Made by a program: the position numbers and the translations under genes
Part shown: positions 6,623 to 13,797 of the stretch, piece after piece
How the letters are laid out: each line of letters opens with the position of its first letter
Numbering within the stretch: position 1 is the stretch's first letter
Notes under the pieces: generated by a model
What the model saw: only the letters and a program-made list of their open reading frames with translations
Databases searched by the model: none
Told to the model about the DNA's origin: nothing
Source: DASYTH01 sp036002505
Lineage (GTDB): Bacteria; Actinomycetota; Actinomycetes; Mycobacteriales; Pseudonocardiaceae
Direction of reading: 5' to 3'
DNA length: 20,283 nt
Assembly: GCF_036002505.1 (NCBI RefSeq)
Contig: NZ_DASYTH010000151.1
Location: 1 to 20,283, forward strand

Positions 6623-7558
6623 ATGCTTCCTGAGGGGTACTCCTGGCGCCGGTGCACGCCTGACGACGCCACGGCCATCCACGCGCTGACCAGCCGGTGC
6701 AACACCGGGATCGTCGGGTCCGCCGACTGCACCCTGGCCGACGTGCGCGACGAACTGGGCGAGCCGGATTTCGTGCTGGAGACCGACAGCTGGCTGGTGC
6801 ACGACGCCGAGGGCGAGGTCGTGGGCTACGGCTGCGTGCGGGTCAGGGGCGGCGGTGAGCAGGTCGACCTGGACGCGATCACCTCGGACGAGCGCGTGTG
6901 CCGCTGGCTGCACGGCACGGTGCTGGCCCGAGGCATCGAGGTGGGCCAGCCGGTTGCGCCGATCTTCCTTGGCCTGTACCGCGAGGACACGATGCGGCGC
7001 GCTTCGGCGCAAGCGCACGGGTTCAAGCCCGTACGCACGTTCTACCGCATGCGGATCGACCACGACCTGGCCGCGCCGCTCGTGGATCCCGTTGCCCCGC
7101 CCGGGGTCACCCTGCGCACCGGGCCGGGCGACGAGGCGTTGCGCCGCACCGGTCACGCCCTGCTCATGGAGTCGTTCAAGGAGCATTTCGGCTGGCTCTT
7201 CGAACCGTTCGAGGACTGGCACCGGAGGCTGGACCGTGAGTCCACATTCGACTGGTCGATGCTCACCGTGGCGGAGCTGGACTCCCGCCCGGTCGGCGTG
7301 CTGATGACCAGCGACCACTACCTGAGCAACGAGAACTGCGGCTACGTCGGTGATCTCGGCGTGCTCGCCGAGGCCCGCGGTCGCGGCATCGCGAAGTTTC
7401 TGCTGCGCACCGCCTTCGCCGCCGACATCCGCGCGGGCCGGACCGGGACGATCCTGGCGGTCGATACCAGCAACGTCACGCCAGCCCTGCATGTCTACGA
7501 GAGCGTCGGCATGCGCCCGGTCCGGACCACGGACGCCTGGCACTACCAGCGCGAATGA
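6623..7558 (+). CDS. Tandem GNAT-family acetyltransferase
   Basis: 311 residues with two GNAT folds, the layout of mycothiol synthase MshD and related enzymes. The C-terminal copy keeps the acetyl-CoA loop: YVGDLGVLAEARGRGIAKFLL around residues 238-259, with the RGRGIA pyrophosphate loop, followed by AVDTSNVTPALHVYESVGM, a typical motif B. The N-terminal copy (residues 1-150) lacks an obvious RGxGxA loop and is probably degenerate. N-acetylation of a small molecule is the likely activity; MshD itself is usually encoded elsewhere and the overall sequence does not let me call it MshD. The ATG at 6623 has no good ribosome binding site. It shares its promoter region and the DasR-like palindrome with the SIS gene. 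Confidence 0.82.
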   Translation: MLPEGYSWRRCTPDDATAIHALTSRCNTGIVGSADCTLADVRDELGEPDFVLETDSWLVHDAEGEVVGYGCVRVRGGGEQVDLDAITSDERVCRWLHGTVLARGIEVGQPVAPIFLGLYREDTMRRASAQAHGFKPVRTFYRMRIDHDLAAPLVDPVAPPGVTLRTGPGDEALRRTGHALLMESFKEHFGWLFEPFEDWHRRLDRESTFDWSMLTVAELDSRPVGVLMTSDHYLSNENCGYVGDLGVLAEARGRGIAKFLLRTAFAADIRAGRTGTILAVDTSNVTPALHVYESVGMRPVRTTDAWHYQRE

Positions 7559-7608
7559 CGGTCAGCGGCGGCCGTACCGATACAGCCTGGTCAAAGTGGT
7601 CAGGTACC

Positions 7609-7637
7609 TTGTCGGATACCACGGGTGAAGCTACTGT
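7609..7637 (+). promoter_or_regulatory. Putative promoter of the lipase gene
   Basis: TTGTCG (7609-7614), 17 nt, TACTGT (7632-7637): fair matches to actinobacterial -35 and TANNNT -10 elements. The expected transcript start (about 7644) would give a ~28-nt leader containing the GGAGG at 7662. ACTGT/ACAGT half-sites (7633-7637 and 7647-7651) overlap the predicted start. Confidence 0.4.
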
Positions 7638-7671
7638 CCGGTAGGTACAGTCGGCGACCGTGGAGGCGAAG

Positions 7672-8871
7672 ATGCCCCGGATTTCTCGATCACGCATGCT
7701 GGTGGCGAGTCTGCTGACCGCCGTGCTCAGCGCGGGGGTGGTGACCGGCGTTCCGGGGGCGGCTGCCGCGCCGGCTCCGCCCGCGGAGGATGCGTTTTAC
7801 CAGCCGCCGCAGGGATTCGAGGCCACGGCGCCCGGCACGCTGCTGCGCTCCCGGCAGGTCGCCGTCACCGGGCTGGGCGTGCCGTTCCCGGTCAGCGCCT
7901 GGCAGAGCCTGGCCCGGTCCACCGGCGCCGACGGCCGGGCGGTCGCCGTGGCGTCCACGCTGATGGTGCCGCTCACCCCGTACCCGCTGGGCAAGCGGCC
8001 GCTGCTGTCGTACCAGACTGCCATCGACAGTCTCGGCGACCAGTGCAACCCGTCGTACACGCTGCGCGCCGGCACGGAGAAGGAGCTGCCGCTGATGTCG
8101 CTCGCGCTGGCGCGCGGCTGGGCCGTGGTGGTGACCGACTTCGAGGGACCGCGCAACGCCTTCGCCGCCGGGACGATGGCCGGGCACGCGGTGCTCGACG
8201 GCATCCGGGCGGTGGAGAAGCTGCCCGGCACCGGGCTTTCCGGCGTGACCACGCCGGTGGGGCTGATGGGCTACTCCGGCGGCGGGCAGGCCACGTCCTG
8301 GGCCGCCGAGCTGCAACCGGGCTATGCCGCGGAGTTGGCGGTGAAGGGCGTCGCATCCGGTGGTACGCCGGCAGATCTGCGGGGGGCGGAGCGGCAGATG
8401 GACGGCGGCCCGTTCGCCGGGCTCGCGGTCGCCGCGGTCGCCGGGATCATCCGGGAGTACCCGCAGCTGCTCACCCTGGTGAACGACGCCGGTGCCGCGA
8501 TGCTCGAGCGGATCAAGGACATGTGCGTGGCCGAGGTGACCACGGCCAACGCGTTCCGCCGGCTCGCCGAGTTCACCACCTCGGCCGACCCGCTGAACGA
8601 GCCGGTGGCCGCGGACGTGTTGAACCGCAACGATCTCGGCCAGCGGGTGCCGGGCGCGCCGGTGTACCTGTACCACTCGTTCTTCGACGAGCTCATCCCG
8701 TACGCGGGCGTGCAGAACCTGCGCCGGACGTGGTGCCGCGGCGGCGCCCGGGTGCAGTTCTACACGGATTTCCTCAGCGAGCACACCGTGCTGGCCGGCA
8801 CCGGGGCACCGGCCGCGGTGTCCTATTTGGACGACCGGTTCGCCGGCCGGCCCGCGCCGAGCAACTGCTAG
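7672..8871 (+). CDS. Secreted lipase/esterase, LIP family (alpha/beta hydrolase)
   Basis: 399 residues from ATG 7672, chosen over GTG 7660 because GGAGG lies 5 nt upstream of it. A Sec signal peptide is clear: basic N-terminus (RISRSR), hydrophobic core (about 9-25) and an Ala-rich cleavage region near residue 33. The mature enzyme matches the secretory lipase (LIP) family known from Candida and actinomycetes. Its nucleophile elbow is GYSGG with S202, the likely acid is D339 in SFFDELIP, and the His is H371 in SEHTVL. A paired-Cys pattern (C125, C285, C355, C399) fits an exported disulfide-bonded protein. It probably hydrolyses acylglycerols or esters outside the cell. It is a single gene with its own promoter, convergent with the TetR gene 131 bp away. 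Confidence 0.9.
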   Translation: MPRISRSRMLVASLLTAVLSAGVVTGVPGAAAAPAPPAEDAFYQPPQGFEATAPGTLLRSRQVAVTGLGVPFPVSAWQSLARSTGADGRAVAVASTLMVPLTPYPLGKRPLLSYQTAIDSLGDQCNPSYTLRAGTEKELPLMSLALARGWAVVVTDFEGPRNAFAAGTMAGHAVLDGIRAVEKLPGTGLSGVTTPVGLMGYSGGGQATSWAAELQPGYAAELAVKGVASGGTPADLRGAERQMDGGPFAGLAVAAVAGIIREYPQLLTLVNDAGAAMLERIKDMCVAEVTTANAFRRLAEFTTSADPLNEPVAADVLNRNDLGQRVPGAPVYLYHSFFDELIPYAGVQNLRRTWCRGGARVQFYTDFLSEHTVLAGTGAPAAVSYLDDRFAGRPAPSNC

Positions 8872-9002
8872 CGAATGCCAGATGGATCATCGCGGGGTTG
8901 GCATAGCCTCATCCCGACCAACGGAACCTCAGGGGACCGTGACGGCGCTCAGCCACAATCAACCCGAAACCCGCAGTGTCGGCTGGAACGTGACGACAGG
9001 AG

Positions 9003-9668
9003 TTAATTCCGGAGAGGCGGCACGGCGAGGATTCCGGCGGCGATGCGGACGATCTCGGCGATGACGTCGTCCAGCGAGCCGTCCCGCCCGCCCCCGATCG
9101 AATGGTGGTGCACGAGCTCGTTCACCGCACCGATCAGCCCGACCGCGCCGAGCCGGAAGTCCCGCGCCGCCGCCTCGCCGCGCGCGACCGCCCGCTCCGT
9201 CTCCGCGACCAGCATGGCCGTCCACCGCTCCCGCCACGCGATCCGGTGCGCCTCAACGGCATCGCTGACCCCGATGATTTCCACAAAGGACAGTCGGGCC
9301 CAGCGCGGATCGCTCGCCGTGGTGGTGACGAAGGCCCGTACCGCCCGCGCCAGCCGCTCGGCCACCGGAGCGTCCTCGGTGTCCGCCCACGCCGCCAGCA
9401 CCGCCTCCGCGCTCCGCTCGAGGATGCGATCGTGCAGGCGCATCAACAGATCCTCGCGGCTGGCGAACTCCTCGTAGAAATTGCGCGTCGACACCCCGGC
9501 CTGCGAGCACAACCGCTCGATGGACGCCGCCGCGTACCCCACCCCGCCGAACAGCTCGAGCCCCGCGCTCATCAGCCGTTCCCGCCGCTCCGCCCGCCGG
9601 TCCGCCGCCGACCGCCCCGCATAGGCCCGCCGCGCGACCGCCCCCGTGCCGGTCACGAACCCGCCCAT
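9003..9668 (-). CDS. TetR-family transcriptional regulator
   Basis: 221 residues. The N-terminal TetR helix-turn-helix runs through GGVGYAAASIERLCSQAG and VSTRNFYEEFASREDLL (residues about 41-75), preceded by a basic stretch (RRAERRERL). The remaining helices (residues 80-215) form the ligand-binding and dimer domain with no recognisable ligand signature. It starts 13 bp after the end of the quinone reductase gene on the same strand, so the two are probably co-transcribed. That suggests it responds to, or controls genes for, compounds handled by the reductase. No strong ribosome binding site is visible for ATG 9668; an internal Met at residue 33 is unlikely because it would cut into the DNA-binding helices. 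Confidence 0.9.
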   Translation of the reverse strand: MGGFVTGTGAVARRAYAGRSAADRRAERRERLMSAGLELFGGVGYAAASIERLCSQAGVSTRNFYEEFASREDLLMRLHDRILERSAEAVLAAWADTEDAPVAERLARAVRAFVTTTASDPRWARLSFVEIIGVSDAVEAHRIAWRERWTAMLVAETERAVARGEAAARDFRLGAVGLIGAVNELVHHHSIGGGRDGSLDDVIAEIVRIAAGILAVPPLRN

Positions 9669-9681
9669 AAGTTCACACCGT

Positions 9682-10539
9682 TCATCGTACGGCGAGGAGG
9701 GCCCTGACCGAGTCGGCGAGCGGGGTGGTCGGGCGGCCGATCAGGGTGCGGAGATCGCCGGGGGTGTCGGCGAGGGCGCCGCGTTCGGTGTCGCGGTCGA
9801 AGCTGACGTAGACGTCCGCGGCGGCCTCGGGCAGGCCGGCGTCGAGGAGCGCGGCGCGGTGGTCCTCGGGCGTGAGGTTGCGGTAGGTGACCTCGCGGCC
9901 GGCGGCGCGGGTGATCTCGGCCGCCAGGTCGGCGTAGCTCCAGGCGGTGTCGCCGCTCAACTCGTAGATCTTGTTCTGGTGGCCGGCGGTGGTCAGCACG
10001 GCGACCGCGGCGGCGGCGTAGTCGGCGCGGGTGGCGCTGGCCACGCGGCCCTCGCCGGCGCTGCCGATGATCAGCCCGGAGTCCACGGCGCCGCGGATGG
10101 CCACCTCGTAGTTCTCGGTGTACCAGCTGTTGCGCAGCAGGGTGTAGGGCAGGCCGGAGGCGAGCACGGCCTCCTCGGTGGCCTTGTGCTCGGGCCCGAC
10201 GATCAGCGGCGTGACGTCGGCATGCAGCACGCTGGTGTAGGCGATGAGCCGGACGCCGGCACCCGCGGCGGCGTCGATCGCGGCCCGGTGCTGCGCCACC
10301 CGCCGGCCGACCGCGTCGCTGGAGATCAGCAGCAGCCGGTCGGCGCCGGCGAACGCGGACTTGAGCGTCTCCGGTGCGTCGAAGTCGGCGTGCCGCACCT
10401 GGACACCGCGCTCGGCCAGGTCGGCCAGCTCCTCCGGCCGCCGGGTGGCCGCCACGATCTCCCCGGCCGGCATCGCGTCCAGCAGGCCCTCGACCACCAG
10501 CCGGCCGACGTTGCCGCCCGCTCCCGTCACCAAGATCAT
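9682..10539 (-). CDS. NAD(P)H:quinone oxidoreductase, NmrA/QorB type
   Basis: 285 residues; GGAG lies 9 nt before ATG. The Rossmann motif TGAGGNVG is at 5-12, and ATRRPEEL and HADFDAPETL follow as in the NmrA-like atypical short-chain dehydrogenases. YTSVLHAD (100-107) matches the signature of the E. coli QorB/YtfG group, which reduce quinones with NADPH. It is cytoplasmic, and the likely role is two-electron detoxification of quinones or other electrophiles. It is divergent from an HxlR regulator, with a 38-bp palindrome between them. This gene order (DUF24 regulator beside a quinone reductase) is known from C. glutamicum qorR-qor2 and B. subtilis systems. The TetR gene follows in the same direction. 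Confidence 0.88.
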   Translation of the reverse strand: MILVTGAGGNVGRLVVEGLLDAMPAGEIVAATRRPEELADLAERGVQVRHADFDAPETLKSAFAGADRLLLISSDAVGRRVAQHRAAIDAAAGAGVRLIAYTSVLHADVTPLIVGPEHKATEEAVLASGLPYTLLRNSWYTENYEVAIRGAVDSGLIIGSAGEGRVASATRADYAAAAVAVLTTAGHQNKIYELSGDTAWSYADLAAEITRAAGREVTYRNLTPEDHRAALLDAGLPEAAADVYVSFDRDTERGALADTPGDLRTLIGRPTTPLADSVRALLAVR

Positions 10540-10554
10540 CAGTCGTCACTCCTT

Positions 10555-10592
10555 GTACTAACTCGTAGAAAGTGCTTTCTATGAGTTAGTAC
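10555..10592. promoter_or_regulatory. 38-bp palindromic operator between qorB-like and hxlR-like genes
   Basis: GTACTAACTC (10555-10564) and GAGTTAGTAC (10583-10592) are perfect inverted arms. Just inside, TAGAAAG (10566-10572) and CTTTCTA (10575-10581) pair as well, so only one position pair in 38 bp does not match. It ends 16 bp from the reductase start codon and overlaps the region where a -35 for hxlR would lie. It is the likely HxlR binding site. Confidence 0.8.
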
Positions 10593-10598
10593 TATCAT
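10593..10598 (+). promoter_or_regulatory. Putative -10 of hxlR-like gene
   Basis: TATCAT fits TANNNT and follows the palindrome directly, so a bound regulator would block the promoter. Confidence 0.35.
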
Positions 10599-10602
10599 AG
10601 GG

Positions 10603-10631
10603 GTTAGTACAGCGCCAGGGAGAGTGCTAAC
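10603..10631. promoter_or_regulatory. Second pair of operator half-sites, everted
   Basis: GTTAGTAC (10603-10610) and GTGCTAAC (10624-10631) repeat the arms of the 38-bp palindrome, one with a single change, but in the outward-facing order with 13 nt between them. They lie between the -10 and the start of the hxlR-like gene and could support autoregulation. Confidence 0.55.
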
Positions 10632-10650
10632 TCGGAGGTAGTGTGGTCCC

Positions 10651-11070
10651 ATGAGCAGGCAAGCGCCACCCGCCCGGCCCGTGTCCCAGGATGAGCACGG
10701 CCAGCTCCTGTTCGACGTGTTCGCGCAGGACTGCCCCTCCCGGTTCGCCATGGAGCACGTCACCAGCCGCTGGGGTCTGCTCGCCCTGATCGCCCTGCGC
10801 GACGGCCCGGCCCGGTTCAACGCGCTGCGCCGCCGGGTCAGCGGGGTCAGCGAGAAGATGCTCTCCCAGACGCTCCAAGCGCTCGAGCGGGACGGCTTCG
10901 TCCACCGCGACGCGCAGGCGACCATTCCGCCGCGGGTCGACTACAGCCTCACCCCGCTGGGCGAGGAGATCGCCGGCCGGCTCTGGCTGCTCATCGAGCA
11001 GCTCGAGGGCCGGATGCCCGCGATCCTCGCCGCCCAGGAACGCTACGACCAGGCCAAATCCGCTCGCTGA
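10651..11070 (+). CDS. HxlR/DUF24-family redox-type regulator (QorR-like)
   Basis: 139 residues; GGAGGT lies upstream at 10634-10639 (11 nt from ATG). The winged helix is of HxlR type: SRWGLLALIALRDGPARF, then LRRRVSGVSEKMLSQTLQALERDGFVHR (recognition helix and wing entry) and VDYSLTPLGEEI. A single N-terminal cysteine, C28 in QDCPSR, sits just before the DNA-binding domain. It corresponds to the redox-sensing Cys of QorR, YodB and HypR. In those proteins thiol modification by quinones or disulfide stress releases DNA; I infer the same here from the Cys and from the neighbouring quinone reductase. Its stop is 5 bp from the convergent META lipoprotein gene. Confidence 0.9.
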   Translation: MSRQAPPARPVSQDEHGQLLFDVFAQDCPSRFAMEHVTSRWGLLALIALRDGPARFNALRRRVSGVSEKMLSQTLQALERDGFVHRDAQATIPPRVDYSLTPLGEEIAGRLWLLIEQLEGRMPAILAAQERYDQAKSAR

Positions 11071-11075
11071 CCGGA

Positions 11076-11861
11076 CTAACCGCGTTCGCCGCGCAGGCCC
11101 AGGGCCTTGCCGGACGGCTGTTTGAGGGTCAGCCGGTCGCTGTCGATGTCGAAGGTGACCTCGCCGTTGAGCACCGTCAGGACCGCGTTCTCCAGGGACG
11201 CGCGTTCGGGTTCGCAGGCCATTTTGGTGGTGGCGACGCCGGTGAAGCGGATCTTGTTGCCGGACACCGTGTAGCCGCCGGAGCCGCGGTTGCAGCCGGC
11301 GTCGACCTGCACGGCGTCCTTGTCGAACGTGAGGGTGGCCGGGGCGCCGGCCGGGGTGGAGGAAGCGGTTGCGCCGTCGGTGATCGTGTCGACCGACCAG
11401 CGGGTGCCCAGCAGCGGCAGGGCGGGCTCGGCGACGGTCTTGTCCAGCAGCGCCAGCTCGGTGTTGCCGGAGCTGACGACGAGGTTGCTCCCGTCCAGCC
11501 GCCAGGACGGTGTGCTCTCCAGGAACTTCGCCAGCCAGGTGTCCTGCTGGTGCCGCGGCGGGTCGCAGCCCATCTCGGTCATGCCGAGGCCGGCCACCTC
11601 GAGCCGGCCGCCGCGCAGGTTCGCCTGCCCGGACATGGTGTTGCAGCCGGCGTCGGCGAGCAGCCGGCCGTCGTTCATGAACCGGAACGTCACCTTCGTC
11701 TTGCCGGCGAGCGGGCGCGGCTTGCCGTCCTCGGTCACGCTGGTGGACAGGAACGTCCGCCCGCGCAACCCCGAGTCGTCGTTCCCCGCCGGCGGCGAGG
11801 CCGTGGCGCCGCAGCCGGCGAGCGCGAGCAGCAGAGCGGGGGCGAGCCATCCGGCCTTCAT
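11076..11861 (-). CDS. Lipoprotein with two META (HslJ-like) domains
   Basis: 261 residues. The N-terminus has a lipoprotein signal, with a hydrophobic core and lipobox LAGC (C17 is the lipidated residue). Two META repeats follow. The first has DAGCNTMSG then MTEMGC, and the second has DAGCNRGSGG then TTKMAC; each carries the GCN...SG and T-x-M-x-C signature. META/HslJ proteins are outer-envelope or membrane-anchored factors linked to heat and novobiocin resistance in E. coli; the biochemical role is unknown. Here it would sit on the outside of the cytoplasmic membrane. It lies 39 bp downstream of accC on the same strand but has no strong ribosome binding site, so it may or may not belong to the ACC operon. 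Confidence 0.88.
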   Translation of the reverse strand: MKAGWLAPALLLALAGCGATASPPAGNDDSGLRGRTFLSTSVTEDGKPRPLAGKTKVTFRFMNDGRLLADAGCNTMSGQANLRGGRLEVAGLGMTEMGCDPPRHQQDTWLAKFLESTPSWRLDGSNLVVSSGNTELALLDKTVAEPALPLLGTRWSVDTITDGATASSTPAGAPATLTFDKDAVQVDAGCNRGSGGYTVSGNKIRFTGVATTKMACEPERASLENAVLTVLNGEVTFDIDSDRLTLKQPSGKALGLRGERG

Positions 11862-11900
11862 GGTGGAAGGACGGTACCCGCCCCCGGTCGGGTTGCGTGC

Positions 11901-13250
11901 CTAGTCACCCAGGATCCTGGCCACCAGGCCGGTGTCGTGTTTGGCCTCGACGAATAGCGGGTCCCGCAGCACCCGGTCCAGGAACTCCCGGGTGGTGTGC
12001 ACGCCGGGGCCCTCGATGGTGAACTCGGCCAGCGCGCGCCGCATCCGCCGGATCGCGCCCTCGCGGTCCGGCGCCCAGACGATCACCTTGGCCAGCAACG
12101 AGTCGTACGCGGCCGGCACCTTGTAGCCGGCGAAGCCGTGGGTGTCCACCCGGACGAACGGCCCGCCGGGCGGCACGAACTTCTCCAGCCGGCCGGGCGT
12201 CGGCACGAAGTTCCGGTCCGGATCCTCGACGTTGACCCGGCACTCGATGGCCACCCCGCCCCGCCGGATGTCCTCCTGCTTGAGGCGCAACCGTTCCCCG
12301 GCGGCGATCCGGATCTGCTCGGTGATCAGGTCGACGCCGGTCACCGCCTCGGTCACCGGGTGCTCGACCTGGATCCGGCAGTTCACCTCCATGAAGTAGA
12401 AGTTGTTCTCAGTGTCCACAATGAACTCAAAGGTGCCGGCGCCGAGGTAGCCGGTGGCCAGCGCGCCGCGCACGGCGGCCTCGCCCATGCGTGCGGTGAG
12501 CTCGGCGGGCAGGCCCGGCGCGGGGGTCTCCTCGACCAGCTTCTGGTGCCGCCGCTGGACCGAGCAGTCCCGCTCGCCGAGGTGCACCGCGTTGCCGTAC
12601 CCGTCGCAGAGCACCTGGATCTCCACGTGCCGCGCGGAGGGCAGGTACCGCTCCACGTACACCCGGCCGTCACCGAACAGGGTCTGCGCGGTGGCCCGGG
12701 TCTGCTGGTAGGAACGGGAGAACTCGACCGGATCCTCCACAATGGACATACCGCGCCCGCCGCCGCCCGCGGCCGCCTTGATGATCACCGGATAGCCGAT
12801 CTCGTCGGCCAGCCGGGCCGCACCCTCCGCGTCGTTGAGCGGTTCGACGCTGCCGGGCAGCAGTGGCAGCCCGGCAGCGGTCATGGCCGCCCGCGCCGCG
12901 GTCTTGTCGCCGAGTGTGGCGATCACGTCGGGCGGCGGACCGATGAAGGTCAACCCGTTCGCCTCGCACACCTCCGCGAAGTCCGGGTTCTCCGACAGGA
13001 AGCCGTATCCCGGGTGGACGGCCTCGGCGCCGGTGGCCCGGGCGGCCTCGACGATCGCGGCGGCGTTGAGGTAGCTCTGCCGGGACGGCGCCGGGCCGAT
13101 CTGCACGGCCTGGTCGGCCAGGTGCACCACGGCGGAATCCTTGTCCTCGGTGGAATGCACCGCGACCGTGCGGATGCCGAGCTCACGGCAGGCGCGCAGC
13201 ACCCGCACCGCGATCTCGCCCCGGTTGGCGATCAGTATCTTGCCGAACAA
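11901..13250 (-). CDS. accC: Biotin carboxylase subunit of acetyl-CoA carboxylase
   Basis: 449 residues, the standard free-standing AccC size. The start is TTG 13250, preceded by GGGAG 7 nt upstream, giving MFGKILIANRGEIAVRVLRA, the classic AccC N-terminus. The ATP-grasp features are intact: HPGYGFLSEN (79-88), the glycine-rich lid GGGGRGM (162-168), ERDCSVQRRHQKLVEE and EVNCRIQVEHPVTE for the metal and catalytic residues. It carboxylates the biotin of BCCP using ATP and bicarbonate. Most actinobacteria fuse this domain to BCCP in one alpha chain; here it is separate, following accB by 13 bp. It is the third gene of accDA-accB-accC. Confidence 0.95.
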   Translation of the reverse strand: MFGKILIANRGEIAVRVLRACRELGIRTVAVHSTEDKDSAVVHLADQAVQIGPAPSRQSYLNAAAIVEAARATGAEAVHPGYGFLSENPDFAEVCEANGLTFIGPPPDVIATLGDKTAARAAMTAAGLPLLPGSVEPLNDAEGAARLADEIGYPVIIKAAAGGGGRGMSIVEDPVEFSRSYQQTRATAQTLFGDGRVYVERYLPSARHVEIQVLCDGYGNAVHLGERDCSVQRRHQKLVEETPAPGLPAELTARMGEAAVRGALATGYLGAGTFEFIVDTENNFYFMEVNCRIQVEHPVTEAVTGVDLITEQIRIAAGERLRLKQEDIRRGGVAIECRVNVEDPDRNFVPTPGRLEKFVPPGGPFVRVDTHGFAGYKVPAAYDSLLAKVIVWAPDREGAIRRMRRALAEFTIEGPGVHTTREFLDRVLRDPLFVEAKHDTGLVARILGD

Positions 13251-13263
13251 GGTTCGCTCCCTT

Positions 13264-13797
13264 TTAGGAATCGATCGGGGCAAGGCGGAACAACGGCTGT
13301 CCGAACTCGACGGACGCGCCGTCCTTGACCAGCACCTCGACCACGCGACCGGGCTTGTCCGCCTCGACCGGCAGCATGAGCTTCATCGCCTCGATGATCG
13401 CCACCTGCTGGCCGGGCACCACCTGGTCGCCCTCCTTGACGAACGGCGCGGCACCGGGGGACGGGGAACGGTAGAACACTCCTACCGTGGACGCGGCGAG
13501 CACTGTGCCGATGGCCGCGGCCGGGGCCGCTGCCGGAACGGTCTGCGACGCGGCCGCGGCGGCGACCGCGGCCGGCGCAGGCGTGGCCGCCCAGGTCATC
13601 TCGACGGCGACCACCCCGGCCCGGACGGTGAGCGAGGCCGGCGCATGGGGTGACCGGGCAAGGAGATCCGCCGCGGTGCGCTGGACCGAGGTCAGCACGT
13701 CGTCGAGCCCACCGTGGTGCAGCTCGATCACCTCGTGCTCTCCGTGCTCGTCGAACCCAGTGTGAACGGCGCGCGGTAAACGGTATGACGACGACAT
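13264..13797 (-). CDS. accB: Biotin carboxyl carrier protein of acetyl-CoA carboxylase
   Basis: 177 residues. The C-terminal biotinyl domain has the thumb segment VGVFYRSPSPGAAPFVKEGD and the biotin site EAMKLM with K139. A low-complexity Ala/Pro linker (about residues 70-100) joins it to an N-terminal segment that probably docks the carboxylase. The thumb marks it as a genuine AccB-type BCCP rather than the biotin domain of an acyl-CoA carboxylase. Its ATG overlaps the stop of accDA (TGATG), so translation is probably coupled, and accC follows after 13 bp. It would shuttle CO2 between AccC and the AccDA carboxyltransferase. Confidence 0.94.
   Translation of the reverse strand: MSSSYRLPRAVHTGFDEHGEHEVIELHHGGLDDVLTSVQRTAADLLARSPHAPASLTVRAGVVAVEMTWAATPAPAAVAAAAASQTVPAAAPAAAIGTVLAASTVGVFYRSPSPGAAPFVKEGDQVVPGQQVAIIEAMKLMLPVEADKPGRVVEVLVKDGASVEFGQPLFRLAPIDS

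Noticed and set aside
6623..7558. Calling the tandem GNAT mycothiol synthase (mshD)
   Set aside because: Only the two-domain layout is shared; no MshD-specific residues could be confirmed and the context is not mycothiol-related.
7633..7651. ACTGT/ACAGT inverted repeat before the lipase as an operator
   Set aside because: Arms are only 5 bp; mentioned only as overlapping the predicted transcript start.
8875..8904. ATGCCA/TGGCAT inverted repeat after the lipase as a terminator
   Set aside because: The stem is only 6 bp with an 18-nt loop and no T-run; likely chance.
11997..13328. 443-codon plus-strand frame opposite accC
   Set aside because: Antisense to a fully conserved biotin carboxylase; typical high-GC shadow.
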